This document shows positions 8,800 through 17,930 of a DNA stretch of 64,000 nucleotides, piece by piece; within the stretch, counting starts at the first letter, position 1; each line of letters starts with the position of its first letter. A program made the translations under genes and the position numbers. The notes below the pieces were generated by a model. That model made no database searches. It was not told the origin of the DNA and worked only from the letters and a program-made list of their open reading frames with translations. Origin of the DNA: Diplolepis rosae (Eukaryota; Arthropoda; Insecta; Hymenoptera; Diplolepididae). The stretch spans positions 2,170,001-2,234,000 of the forward strand of contig JAPYXD010000679.1 in the NCBI GenBank assembly GCA_030998225.1, given 5' to 3'.

Positions 8800-11260
8800 C
8801 GAAATTCCAGAAGCCCCAATATTAAATATTGACACAAAAATTCCAGAATTTTTACAAGAATTCCTTAGTGAAGCATCATTTAGTGAGATTGGTAAGAATA
8901 TTTTAAAATACACAAATTTATTCAAAAATATGGCTTCAAGACTTATTTTTATGACAATATGTTTATTAAGTCCAATGTTTTCCAAAAAATACGAAAATTT
9001 ATCATGGAAAACTATTACCACAAGAGCTCAAAAGAGAATACAACAAGAAAAAGCAAAAAATTTGAATCAAAATGAAATCCAAGAAAAATTAGACAAAAAT
9101 TTTTCTTCTAAACCTCTTGTGAAAAAACCTCGAGGTAGGCCAAGGAAGAATCTACTTACAAATTTGAAAAATATTCCCTCTCAAACAAAAAGAAAGAGAG
9201 GTAGACCAAGAAAACAAATATATGAAGATGATTTACCAGAAATAAATATGCAAAAAGGAAACCGAACACAAGTAGAATCAGATTCCGACTCTGATCCTGA
9301 TTATTTAGATTATTTGAAACAAGCTCAAGCAAAAAACAAAATGAAGAAGAATGCCAAGAAGCGAAAAAATATTAATGAATTTGAAAGCGAAGAAAGTGAG
9401 AATTATTTTTCAACCTCAGAAGATGAAATCAACGACATTGAAACCTCACACGAAGAAAATGATGGAGAAAATTATGAAGAAAATTTGGAAGATAATTTTG
9501 AAGATGATCTTGAAGACAATTTCGAAAACAATTTCGAACAGAATTTTGAAGAAAATTTTGAAGACAATCTTGAGGAAAATTTTGAAGAGAAGTTTGAAGA
9601 AAACCAAGAAGAAAAATTGGAAGAAGAATTTGAAGAGCCTTATTTTGAAGAAAATTTGAGATTAAACCGAAGATCTCAAATAAATTGTGAAAAAATCGAT
9701 AAAGATCATGATAATTATAATCGCCCACCCCCAGAACCTCCTCCTATAAACTCTCAAACAGAAAAAATTATAACAAGGAAAAATTTAGTTGAATGTCGCG
9801 ATCAATTAACTATGCGAAAAGATAATTATGCATATTTTGTTACAACAAATGGAACTCCTCGCGACAACGGATCAAAAACTTTAGAAAAACGTGAAATTTT
9901 ACCAAAATTTAAAAATTTACAAAAAGGGATAGCAAAAGAGATTAAAAAAGGAAACTACTACCATTTTGCACTTCCAATTGAAGAAGAAACTAAAGACAAT
10001 TTATCCGAAACATTAAATAATATAAAATTATCAATATACTCATTACATGAATTATCTCAAAATCTGAAGTTACGGTCAATTAGTATTTCTAAAACTTCCA
10101 GAATTAATCATATACTTTGGGAAGAAGTGAAATCAATTTTTGACTCAATTTTTTCAAATTCTACTACAAAAATTATAGTTTGCAATGGAATAACGCAATA
10201 TCCATCAAAAGAACAACAAACTCATTTAATCAAAGAAGCTCATTCTTCAGCATTAGGAGGCAATAAAGGCGTCACAAAAACTTATAGTCGAATTCGCCAA
10301 ATATTTTTTTGGGAAAATATGAAAGTAGACATTCAAAAATATATTCAAGGCTGTTTACAATGTCAACTGAAAAAATTAATCAGAGTCAAAAAAAAAAATC
10401 CTATGGTAATCACAGACACACCCACTACTGCTTTTGAAAAAATATCAATGGACATTGTTGGTCCACTACCTGAAACAAAATCTGGTAACTTATATATTCT
10501 AACGATACAAGACAATTTTACCAAATATTCTTTAGCAATACCTCTTCCTAATCACCAAGCTAGTACAATAGCAGATACTTTCATGAAAAAATTTATTTGC
10601 ATATTTGGATCACCAAAAGGAGTACTTACTGACCAAGGCAGAGATTTTTTAAGTAATTTATTAAAAAGATTGGCAAAACGTTTTAGAATTAAACAATTTC
10701 GTACCACAGCTTTTCATCCTCAATCAAACGGATCATTAGAACGTTCACATCATGTTTTAGGAGAATATCTCAAACAATTTGTTGCAAAAAATTCAGAATG
10801 GGATGATTGGCTTGAACTAGCAATGTTCTCGTATAATACTAGTGTACATGAAGGCACAAAATGCACACCCTATGAATTGGTTTTTGGTAAATTAGCTCGT
10901 GAACCTTCCAGCGAACCTTTATCACAACAAGAAAAATTACAAACGTATGATGATTATTTAATTAATTTCGTAACTCAACTACACGAAATGCGAACACAAG
11001 CAAGAGAGAATCTTATTTCAGCAAAAGAAAAATCGAAAATATATTATGATAAAAAAATAAATCCCTTGGAAATAAAAATTGGGGATAATGTATTTTTATT
11101 AAAGGGAGGAAAAATAAAAAAACTAGAGAACCATTATACAGGGCCTTATGAAATATTGGAAGTGTTAGGAAAAGGGAATGTCAAAATAAGCTATAAAGGC
11201 AAACCTACTGTAGTTCACATTAATAGACTAAAACGCTCACACGTACAAGTACAAAAGTAG
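8747..11260 (+). CDS. pol: Pol part 2: AT-hook/acidic extension plus integrase
   Basis: Residues are counted from 8759; the first ATG is at 8771. The N-terminal region of about 480 residues is not part of normal Pol. It has two AT-hooks (RGRPRK at about 125-130 and 147-152), a basic patch, an acidic repeat built on variants of EENFEDN at about 205-300, and a proline run near 323-329. Integrase follows. In its zinc domain H495, C532 and C535 are present, but the second His position is N502. The DDE core is D565, D625, E661 (35 residues between the last two). A GPY motif lies in the C-terminal domain (HYTGPYEILEV). Integrase inserts the cDNA into host DNA; AT-hooks could steer it to AT-rich DNA, but that is inferred. 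An insertion this large between RNase H and integrase is unusual. Confidence 0.9.
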   Translation, partial: NEKNLNPGMVPDDVDHFSEIPEAPILNIDTKIPEFLQEFLSEASFSEIGKNILKYTNLFKNMASRLIFMTICLLSPMFSKKYENLSWKTITTRAQKRIQQEKAKNLNQNEIQEKLDKNFSSKPLVKKPRGRPRKNLLTNLKNIPSQTKRKRGRPRKQIYEDDLPEINMQKGNRTQVESDSDSDPDYLDYLKQAQAKNKMKKNAKKRKNINEFESEESENYFSTSEDEINDIETSHEENDGENYEENLEDNFEDDLEDNFENNFEQNFEENFEDNLEENFEEKFEENQEEKLEEEFEEPYFEENLRLNRRSQINCEKIDKDHDNYNRPPPEPPPINSQTEKIITRKNLVECRDQLTMRKDNYAYFVTTNGTPRDNGSKTLEKREILPKFKNLQKGIAKEIKKGNYYHFALPIEEETKDNLSETLNNIKLSIYSLHELSQNLKLRSISISKTSRINHILWEEVKSIFDSIFSNSTTKIIVCNGITQYPSKEQQTHLIKEAHSSALGGNKGVTKTYSRIRQIFFWENMKVDIQKYIQGCLQCQLKKLIRVKKKNPMVITDTPTTAFEKISMDIVGPLPETKSGNLYILTIQDNFTKYSLAIPLPNHQASTIADTFMKKFICIFGSPKGVLTDQGRDFLSNLLKRLAKRFRIKQFRTTAFHPQSNGSLERSHHVLGEYLKQFVAKNSEWDDWLELAMFSYNTSVHEGTKCTPYELVFGKLAREPSSEPLSQQEKLQTYDDYLINFVTQLHEMRTQARENLISAKEKSKIYYDKKINPLEIKIGDNVFLLKGGKIKKLENHYTGPYEILEVLGKGNVKISYKGKPTVVHINRLKRSHVQVQK

Positions 11261-11474
11261 ATAAATAAAAAAATAACAAACAAAATATCTTTACTTTAAT
11301 TATAAAAAATATGTATACATATACAGTTTAAACAAAATATAGAAATTTTATTTTGTCGATAAATGGTAAAAATAAAAAAAAAATATACATATATAAAATT
11401 TATATAAAAATATATATATTTTATATAAAAAATATATACAACAAATTTAGACATAACACATTATTCCAGATATA
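11261..11474 (+). other. AT-rich spacer between pol and the CARD ORF
   Basis: About 215 bases of almost pure A/T with runs of TATATA. No gene is seen. It ends with the 3' splice site at 11469. Confidence 0.6.
11456..11469 (+). promoter_or_regulatory. 3' splice site before the CARD ORF
   Basis: CACATTATTCCAG ends at 11469, five bases before the ATG at 11475. The pyrimidine tract is short but the position fits subgenomic mRNA splicing. Confidence 0.45.
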
Positions 11475-11756
11475 ATGGATCAAATTCATCGCAAACGCAT
11501 AGATGATCTCATTGAAATAGTTCCCTGTTTTATCGACATGGTAGCTCTCTGGCCATACTTAATTCAAACTGGAATTTTTAACCAAGACGACTGTAATATT
11601 CCCACATGGAGCAAAAACCTAAACAATCCAGATACAATAAAAGACATTTTTTCAACAATCAAAACAAGAGGACCAGACGCATACAAAAACTTGATTATCA
11701 GTTTACGCCTATCAGATCATATTGTCATAGCTGACATGTTGGATATTATAGACTAA
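11475..11756 (+). CDS. CARD-only protein
   Basis: This is a complete 93-residue ORF that amounts to a single death-fold domain of the CARD type. The pattern is an N-terminal amphipathic helix (HRKRIDDLIEIV), a second helix ending TGIFNQDD, and the diagnostic stretch IKTRGPDAYKNLIISLR followed by a final helix ending ADMLD. The arrangement resembles the prodomain of the arthropod initiator caspase Dronc and of its adaptor. No caspase or other domain is attached. CARD-only proteins usually act as decoys that block initiator-caspase assembly. An anti-apoptotic role in infected cells is therefore the simplest reading, but it is inferred. It lies just after pol and has its own 3' splice site. An origin by capture of a host gene is likely. 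Confidence 0.82.
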   Translation: MDQIHRKRIDDLIEIVPCFIDMVALWPYLIQTGIFNQDDCNIPTWSKNLNNPDTIKDIFSTIKTRGPDAYKNLIISLRLSDHIVIADMLDIID

Positions 11757-11906
11757 GTACATAAAATAAAAAACTTAATAAATATCATAAAAAAAAAAAT
11801 AAATATATATAACAGTAACAACAAAATTGTTTATTAAGTAATTTTATTCATTCTTTTTTTTTTCTTTACAAAGCAAGCTGCTAATTGGAACCTCCTTTTT
11901 CCAGAG
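11757..11906 (+). other. Spacer with polypyrimidine tract
   Basis: Short A/T-rich spacer between the CARD ORF and the first envelope gene. It contains a T-rich run near 11850-11870 and the acceptor at 11904. Confidence 0.5.
11891..11904 (+). promoter_or_regulatory. 3' splice site before envelope 1
   Basis: CCTCCTTTTTCCAG ends at 11904, two bases before the envelope ATG at 11907. It has a strong pyrimidine tract and is among the best acceptors in the element. Confidence 0.6.
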
Positions 11907-14383
11907 ATGGGATTACGAGGCTTCCTTTTGGCACTGCTCATTTGAAAATTCAACTATATAACAACAGTCTACGCCATCATAGGATTCGATTGCGGTTCAA
12001 ATCAATCAAATATTACGACATTATCTTTACTAGAGGTAGGAGAATGTGATGTACCTCGATCTCAAGTACATGTTGAAAGGGTTTATATACAACTTTTACA
12101 ATTAACTGGATTTTCAAATACAAAAGTAATACAATGCAAAATAGAAATTCGACGCGCCATCTCTCATTGTGGTATGCATTCTCACAGTTCCATAGTTGCA
12201 AATGGCCACAGTGAATATATACATGATGTTACACGAGATCAATGTAATCAAATGCACACAATTGGCAAAACAAACGTCCACCGCGGGCTTAGGGGCGCTG
12301 CTGCATGAAAACAATCATGGCTGCCGCAGGGCTTCGGCGTTCACGTATTTACTGTTGATCTGAATAGGACTTTTCAAATTACGTTTATCTGTAAGTGCTA
12401 ATAATGCTTTTGTGGTCGTTAAATACGTTATGCGAGTACGTACAAGCACTGCCTTTACGAGTAAAGTCCTTTCCTTTCCTGTGCTTCGGTGAGAGTTCCA
12501 TTTTCGCGCTTATATTTATTTATGCATTTGTAACTTAATTTTTATGTTAACTCTATATTTATTTGTCAAACAATTGATCAATTACTGCGTTACACTGTGA
12601 GCATCTGGCTTTAGTATAGTATACACAATGCTGCGCGAAGCCCAACGCTAGCCATATTGATTAGTTCGCTTGTCGACAACCAGGTCTCGCATTGCAAGTT
12701 TGAATTGCCAATAGGAACATTTTTAGCAACCCCTTCTCTTCAGATATCAAAGTTAAAAGTAAATGAAACTTCATTTCATAGCGTTACTTTAGCAGGTTCT
12801 GTAAAACCTAATGGAGACTGTACTGGTACACAACTTTCTGACCCATATGGAACATGGAATAATGTCGTAGTCCAAGCAATATTCAAAATAACTTTACAAG
12901 TACATTACGCGACTATTCATTTAAATTCAAATAAAATTCAATTAGGATCTGGAATAATATGCACACTTTCAGACACATTCTGTACAGACGTAGAATATGG
13001 ACAAACATTCTGGGATACATTACCTAATGACGTATGTAATTTTAACAAATATGAAATTATTTATGAAGGACCAGCAAATAAAACATATGACAACACGACA
13101 GACATTTCTGAAACCTTGTATTCTTTAACGACTGAAGATATAACCTTTGTAATGGGTGAAAAAACAAGAAAACCAGTTTGCAGTTACGTTTTAATACAAA
13201 CTGAACATCCAAAATTATTAATTTTTGAAACCAGACCTGGGAATTCATTTTTAGAAAATAAACATTTAGAAGTTCAAAATATGGACATTTTCACATACGT
13301 CAACTCTAAATTTATATATGTAGAACGACACATACGCACTGAAGTAAATAGACTTTATCACGATGTTCTTACTCAACGATGCATACTTGAACAGCAAGTT
13401 TTTAGAAATACATTAACCTTAGCAACCCAATCACCAGACGAATTTGCATATCATCTAATGAAAGGCCCAGGATATATGTCAGTAATTGCAGGAGAAGTAG
13501 CACATATCGTAAAATGTATACCGGTTGAAGTAAAATATCGCAAAACTGAAGAATGTTATCTACAACTACCAATATTTAGAGGAAATCAATCCTTTTTCCT
13601 TTCTCCACGAACTCATATATTAACAAAATCAGGTATCCAAACAAATTGCAATTCTTTCCTTCCACCAATGTACCTTTTTGGAGAAACCTGGTACAAATTA
13701 CTTCCAAATCCTGTCGAATCCATAGCACCAACTATAGTTAAACTTCTCACAAAAGCAACCTGGAAATACACAAATCCTTCATCCTTAGCAACAAGTGGCA
13801 TTCTCAATCTGACCTTGATAAGCTACGAGATCATATAATGTTCCCAGCAGAAAAACCAATGATTTTAAATTCTTTAGCTAGAGAAATAACAGGACATCCG
13901 ACTATTAATCAAGGAATATCATTGACAAATTTATTTAACCAAGAAGTAATTGATAAAATTGCTGAATCAGCTTGGGATAGATTTTGGACAGTTTTTACAA
14001 ATTTCGGTACTACTAGTGCAGGTCTAATTGGATTAATTATAATAATTAGAGGGATCAAATTAATAGCAGATACCATTATTCATGGTTATGCATTACATAG
14101 ATTATTTGGATGGTCTCTCCATTTACTAGGCGCCTTCTGGGATTCGGTCACTAACCTTTTGTTACACTTAGGTACCAACCGACCTGCTGGACCTCCCGCT
14201 GAGAGCCATCAACCACTGCTTACAGCTTCAGCACCACAAAACTCTATAGAGGAAACTAAAAGTTCATCTCCTAACGAAAATACCAATTCAGGTAAAGATC
14301 ATAATAGTACGAAGACTACTCTTTATCCTCACTCTGAACTAAAAGAAGAACTTAGTAGATCACATTATTCAATCCGAATCTAA
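11907..14383 (+). pseudogene. env: Envelope 1: chuvirus-type glycoprotein, broken in this copy
   Basis: A class of glycoprotein known from chuviruses (negative-strand RNA viruses of arthropods) that insect LTR elements have captured before. The start at 11907 sits just after a splice acceptor and opens a signal-peptide-like stretch (MGLRGFLLALLI), followed at once by TGA (11943-11945) in frame. A Cys-rich ectodomain frame then runs to about 12275. A roughly 0.4-kb insertion interrupts it, and the ectodomain resumes near 12670. A one-base frame change lies near 13800. The last part (from 13838) carries a hydrophobic membrane segment near 14009-14075, a second hydrophobic stretch and a Ser/Asn-rich cytoplasmic tail. 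The conserved block LPNPVES and the segment FGTTSAGLIGL support the family call. Three defects mean that this copy is probably not functional. Confidence 0.75.
12275..12670. mobile_element. Small insertion inside envelope 1
   Basis: Base composition turns GC-richer and coding potential stops. Near both ends lie imperfect inverted blocks: AATCATGGCTGCCGCAGGGC at 12313-12332 and its diverged complement at about 12636-12662. This looks like a MITE or fold-back element. I could not identify a target duplication, so the edges are approximate. Confidence 0.5.
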
Positions 14384-14394
14384 CATCTTAAAGA

Positions 14395-15009
14395 ATGTCG
14401 CATGTTCCTTTCACAACCTTACTAAACAAAATTATTCAACAAAGAGGAGATCCACCCCTCATTTATGAGATACTCATTGAACAAACTAATAATAATGAAT
14501 GTCTATTTCACGTTAATTTACAATATAACAATTATATAATAATGAATAGTGGCAAAGATAAAGAAAACGTAAAGCAAAAGGTAGCACAAAATTTATATAA
14601 TGCCTTAATTAATGAATCAAAGGAAACAAATCAAAACGTCCAACCGAATTCTATTGGTAAAAATTTCAAAAAATTAAACGAAATTTGCACTCAAAATAAA
14701 ATCGAGTATCCAAAATATACAGTATTACGAGTAAAAACTTCATCAAAAAACTCAACATACATAGCAATTTGTTTTATTAATGATATCAAACGAATAGGAA
14801 TTGGAAACACAATAAAAACAGCAATGGATTTCGCAGCTATAAAAACGATAAATTCTCTTTTGCAAAAAGATAAAAAATGTGAAGTAAATTTAATAAACTC
14901 ACTAGAACATTTGCATGTTACAATCCAAGAATCACTTATAAATGATCCAAAACCTTCAACGAGTGGTCAGATACAAAACCTAATATTAACAGTCGTTTTA
15001 AAAATATAA
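14395..15009 (+). CDS. dsRNA-binding protein 1, two dsRBDs
   Basis: A 204-residue ORF. Residues about 4-73 and 86-157 each fit the dsRBD fold: helix 1 with a P-x-x-x-L-x-K start, three strands, then a basic loop before helix 2 with conserved alanines (KVAQNLYNAL and IKTAMDFAAIKTI). Such proteins bind double-stranded RNA without sequence preference. Viral examples shield dsRNA from Dicer or act on small RNAs, so an RNA-silencing suppressor is a reasonable inference. Beyond the stop, another frame continues to 15125 and holds a half zinc knuckle (CFKC) followed by Pro-rich residues. An ancestral dsRBD-knuckle architecture, as in the two paralogues, has therefore probably decayed or shifted frame. 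The AG just before the ATG (14393) is only a weak acceptor. Confidence 0.78.
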   Translation: MSHVPFTTLLNKIIQQRGDPPLIYEILIEQTNNNECLFHVNLQYNNYIIMNSGKDKENVKQKVAQNLYNALINESKETNQNVQPNSIGKNFKKLNEICTQNKIEYPKYTVLRVKTSSKNSTYIAICFINDIKRIGIGNTIKTAMDFAAIKTINSLLQKDKKCEVNLINSLEHLHVTIQESLINDPKPSTSGQIQNLILTVVLKI

Positions 15010-15131
15010 ATCCTTATAAAATAAAAAGAAATAATATTTCTACTACATCGCCTTTTTCTGGAAAAAGCTTTAAGAAATGTTTTAAATGCGGATATAGACC
15101 CCCCAACCAGTACAATAAATTCTAATATAAA

Positions 15132-15149
15132 TATTCCATACTGATTCAG
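15132..15149 (+). promoter_or_regulatory. 3' splice site before dsRBD protein 2
   Basis: ATTCCATACTGATTCAG ends at 15149, 13 bases before the ATG at 15163. TACTGAT is a good branch-point candidate but is very close to the AG. Confidence 0.4.
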
Positions 15150-15162
15150 GAAATCATCTATA

Positions 15163-15748
15163 ATGGAGCATTACTATGATGAGCCTACCCACGTGCGAAG
15201 TTACAAAAAAGAGATATGTAGAACAGACTCTCTGGGACTTTTAAACCACGTGGAAATTTTGAGAAATTTTACGATAAAATATGGATTACCGTTACCACAA
15301 TACATCGTTTATCCTGATCCAAATTCAAAAACCAAATCATTTTTTCTTGCTCAAGTTAATACAAACGATCATTTTGCTGTACAAGCGGGTCCTACAAGCG
15401 AGTTAGCCGAAAATAGAGCTGCTTTAAAAATTACTACAAATATTAATAAGATCTTATGATCTTTGCGATGAGGATTTTTATAATAATAAATGTAAAGAAA
15501 CAAAAAAAACGAAGAATCAAAGTGTTCAAACTGATCCAAGACCAAAATTAGTATCATGGAAAAATTCATGTAGATATTGTAACACTCAAATGCATGCTAC
15601 AAAAGAGTGCCGTAGACGGAATGTTTTTAAAGCTGATAAATCAACACAAGTTCCCCCTCCACTTCCACCACGAAACTCCTCAACATTTAGTAATCTATTT
15701 TCCCCTTTTTTCCAAAAAACTTCTAGACCTAAATCCAACCATATGTAA
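15163..15748 (+). CDS. dsRNA-binding protein 2 with CCHC knuckle, frame break at a TGA
   Basis: The first frame (15163-15459, 98 codons) has a charged lead and one dsRBD at about 24-97, ending in an Ala-containing helix 2 (ELAENRAALKITT). It stops at TTA TGA (15454-15459). The +1 frame continues without a stop to TAA at 15746-15748. That frame encodes a CCHC knuckle (CRYCNTQMHATKEC), a PPPLPPR proline motif and a basic tail. The order dsRBD then CCHC matches protein 3 (18931-19449), so the two parts belong together. Either a +1 ribosomal shift at the TGA or a one-base indel in this copy explains the break. Its acceptor at 15149 suggests its own spliced mRNA. Confidence 0.72.
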
Positions 15749-15777
15749 ACATCCAATTTTATCCAATACTAATCCTT

Positions 15778-15792
15778 TTTTTTCTTTTTCAG
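15778..15792 (+). promoter_or_regulatory. 3' splice site before envelope 2
   Basis: A long pyrimidine tract (TTTTTTCTTTTTCAG) ends at 15792, 16 bases before the ATG at 15809. It is the strongest acceptor in the element and matches the spliced env mRNA known for errantiviruses. Confidence 0.7.
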
Positions 15793-15808
15793 CCATTCGA
15801 GAAGCATA

Positions 15809-17590
15809 ATGAAATTCCTATACCAACCACCTTATGGCGTATACTTGATGCTAATTCTGTTTTTCACTTCTAAAGCAGATAACTTGTATATCAATTCACA
15901 ATTTTATCACTCATCTGGTATTTATTTTGAACCAATTTCAAAAATACGTCTATTTTCCGAAAATTATAATTTTATCTCTTATTTTGACATTTTGCAACCA
16001 GAAAACTTAAAATATAAAATAGTAGATATATCTCACAAACTTTATGAACATTGTATACTCACAAATATTGCAAACAACTGTAATATATATAATCACCACA
16101 TTCAGCTTGAATTTATGAAAGATCGTATTAATTATTTTCTCGGAGAAATTTCATTTATATCCAGACAAGCTCATAACATCACTAAAATTCACAAAAATAG
16201 TGATCCATTTTTACATCAAATTCAAAAAGTTCTTCTACAATCAAAAATAAGACAAAAAACTTCTCTTTATTGGCCTAAAGAAAATTTGTTCCTACTCCTA
16301 AATCCATTTTCTGAACAAATTAAAAATCTTTCATCCAATCTCAATAACGTTAAGATGTACAAAGACTGGCATAAATCACAAATTTACCCAAATTTGCACA
16401 TTTATAGAATTCTTGCAGCAAATTGGCTGATGGACTTGCATGAAATATCCCGATCCTTTCTATCACTCCTAACACAGCTTACGGAAGCTATGACCCATGC
16501 CGCCACAAATTTATGGCACCCCATGCTGCTTCCAGATACCTTTCTAGACTTCAAATCCAACAAAGAAGATCCTCACCTTCCAACGTCTCTTTTTTCTATG
16601 GTCATTCCATTTTCTAAAATAAGATACTTTACTTTCAATAACTACTTAATTTTTACTATGACCATACCAATTCCATCTTCTGAAGAATTTCAAGTATTTA
16701 AAACACATTCAACCCCTATACATTTTGACTTCAACACTGATTATATTATACCTATATTCATAAAACCTCAATTTTCTTATATCGCGTTTTCTCCAAATAA
16801 CGAATCTTACTTCACAACAAATGAAAATTTCCTCGCTTCATGCCACCAAAATGGACTTCAAAATTTTTGTCACCCTCCTCATTCCATATACAGTACTCAA
16901 AATATTCCTATTTGCGAAACATCAATGTTTATAAAATCCCAACCGTATAAATGTAAAACATTCATAAGTTTCAATGAATATCCTTTTTTAACACCACTGT
17001 TGTCACACCGTGGATGGCTTTATTCAACTATTCTTCCTAAGCAAATCTTTTTATCTTGCTCCAAAAATTCCAAAACCGTTATTACTCTTCAAGGAATAGG
17101 AATTTTACAAATAGAATCTGACTGTAATTTGGACTCATCAATTCCATACTATAATATTAAAAATTACCCAAAAATAATGGATAACTCAATTCCACTTAGT
17201 AAATCGACCACTTCTCTTGAAATAATTTCTCCCTTCTTATATAATATGTCGATCACAGAACCTCACTTGTTAAAAAACGTGTTACATCTTTTTCATAAAA
17301 AAGATGACATGCTTATATCGACTTTTGAAAGTCATGTTTTTCTACTCACAAAATATGCTAATATTCAGAAAATTATCCCATCTATTTTTAATTCTAGTGC
17401 ACATAAAATATATATAGCACATACTATAGTTACTTTTCTTATAATAATTATTCTATTAATAATACTAATTAAAATTCAAAAAATTTCAAAAAAAACTAAT
17501 AAAAATATAAATGAAATTAAACTAGATCAGAAAACTCCTCTTAGCCTATCAACAAAACCTCTTCTAAGTGACCTATCATTCAAATTTTAA
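15809..17590 (+). CDS. env: Envelope 2: errantivirus/baculovirus F-like fusion protein
   Basis: An intact 593-residue ORF. Residues 1-23 form a signal peptide. The stretch beginning SGIYFEPISKIRLFS is the typical start of insect errantivirus Env and the related baculovirus fusion protein F. There are regularly spaced Cys and N-glycosylation sites in the ectodomain. A single membrane anchor of about 24 residues lies near 533-556 (TIVTFLIIIILLIILIKI), followed by a short Lys-rich tail. I do not see a clear furin site. It would mediate membrane fusion. It is unrelated to the first glycoprotein in this element, so the element codes two envelope types. The frame is open throughout, in contrast to envelope 1. 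Confidence 0.8.
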   Translation: MKFLYQPPYGVYLMLILFFTSKADNLYINSQFYHSSGIYFEPISKIRLFSENYNFISYFDILQPENLKYKIVDISHKLYEHCILTNIANNCNIYNHHIQLEFMKDRINYFLGEISFISRQAHNITKIHKNSDPFLHQIQKVLLQSKIRQKTSLYWPKENLFLLLNPFSEQIKNLSSNLNNVKMYKDWHKSQIYPNLHIYRILAANWLMDLHEISRSFLSLLTQLTEAMTHAATNLWHPMLLPDTFLDFKSNKEDPHLPTSLFSMVIPFSKIRYFTFNNYLIFTMTIPIPSSEEFQVFKTHSTPIHFDFNTDYIIPIFIKPQFSYIAFSPNNESYFTTNENFLASCHQNGLQNFCHPPHSIYSTQNIPICETSMFIKSQPYKCKTFISFNEYPFLTPLLSHRGWLYSTILPKQIFLSCSKNSKTVITLQGIGILQIESDCNLDSSIPYYNIKNYPKIMDNSIPLSKSTTSLEIISPFLYNMSITEPHLLKNVLHLFHKKDDMLISTFESHVFLLTKYANIQKIIPSIFNSSAHKIYIAHTIVTFLIIIILLIILIKIQKISKKTNKNINEIKLDQKTPLSLSTKPLLSDLSFKF

Positions 17591-17930
17591 CTACTTCTTT
17601 TCAAACCCATTTCAAACCCCTTTTCAGGACCCATATGTTCCATCCTTTCAACCTTCCTGGTACAAGTACAATCCATCCCTCTCTTTCTATACTGTAAAAC
17701 CACAGCATGATCATTGGGAATGTACCTTTAGAAGAACAGTTTTTGTAAGGGTATTGTAATATAAGAATTGTTTTTCTAATGGAGAAGTAGAATACCTTTC
17801 AATAATGTATAACTTCTGTTAGAATCAAATTTCGGTACTTTTGCACGAATTAAATAGATAAAGTATAAAAATTATATAATCAAGGGTATAGTTAAGTAAA
17901 TTTAGATCCCTTTCTTTTTAAATTTATAGA
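17591..17930 (+). other. Spacer after envelope 2 with a spare splice acceptor
   Basis: No convincing gene. A 63-codon frame at 17568-17759 overlaps the env tail and has no recognised similarity. CCCCTTTTCAG ends at 17627, an acceptor not followed by a long ORF. The acceptor for the next gene is at 17929. Confidence 0.45.
17908..17929 (+). promoter_or_regulatory. 3' splice site before Cys-rich protein 1
   Basis: A pyrimidine-rich tract and AATTTATAG end at 17929, one base before the ATG at 17931. Good acceptor. Confidence 0.55.

Noticed and set aside
8734..8810. A short intron joining the two pol frames (GTAAGA donor with acceptors at 8799 or 8810)
   Set aside because: Joining to either acceptor puts the reading into a frame with early stops. 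A frameshift or separate initiation fits better, though the donor itself is good.
9351..9728. Two frames (plus and minus) overlapping the acidic repeat of pol part 2
   Set aside because: Both are shadows of a low-complexity GAAGAAAATTTTGAA-type repeat. The integrase-linked frame is the real one.
15594..15809. 71-codon frame before envelope 2
   Set aside because: It overlaps the CCHC-bearing frame of dsRBD protein 2 and the splice acceptor. The other frame has the motif.
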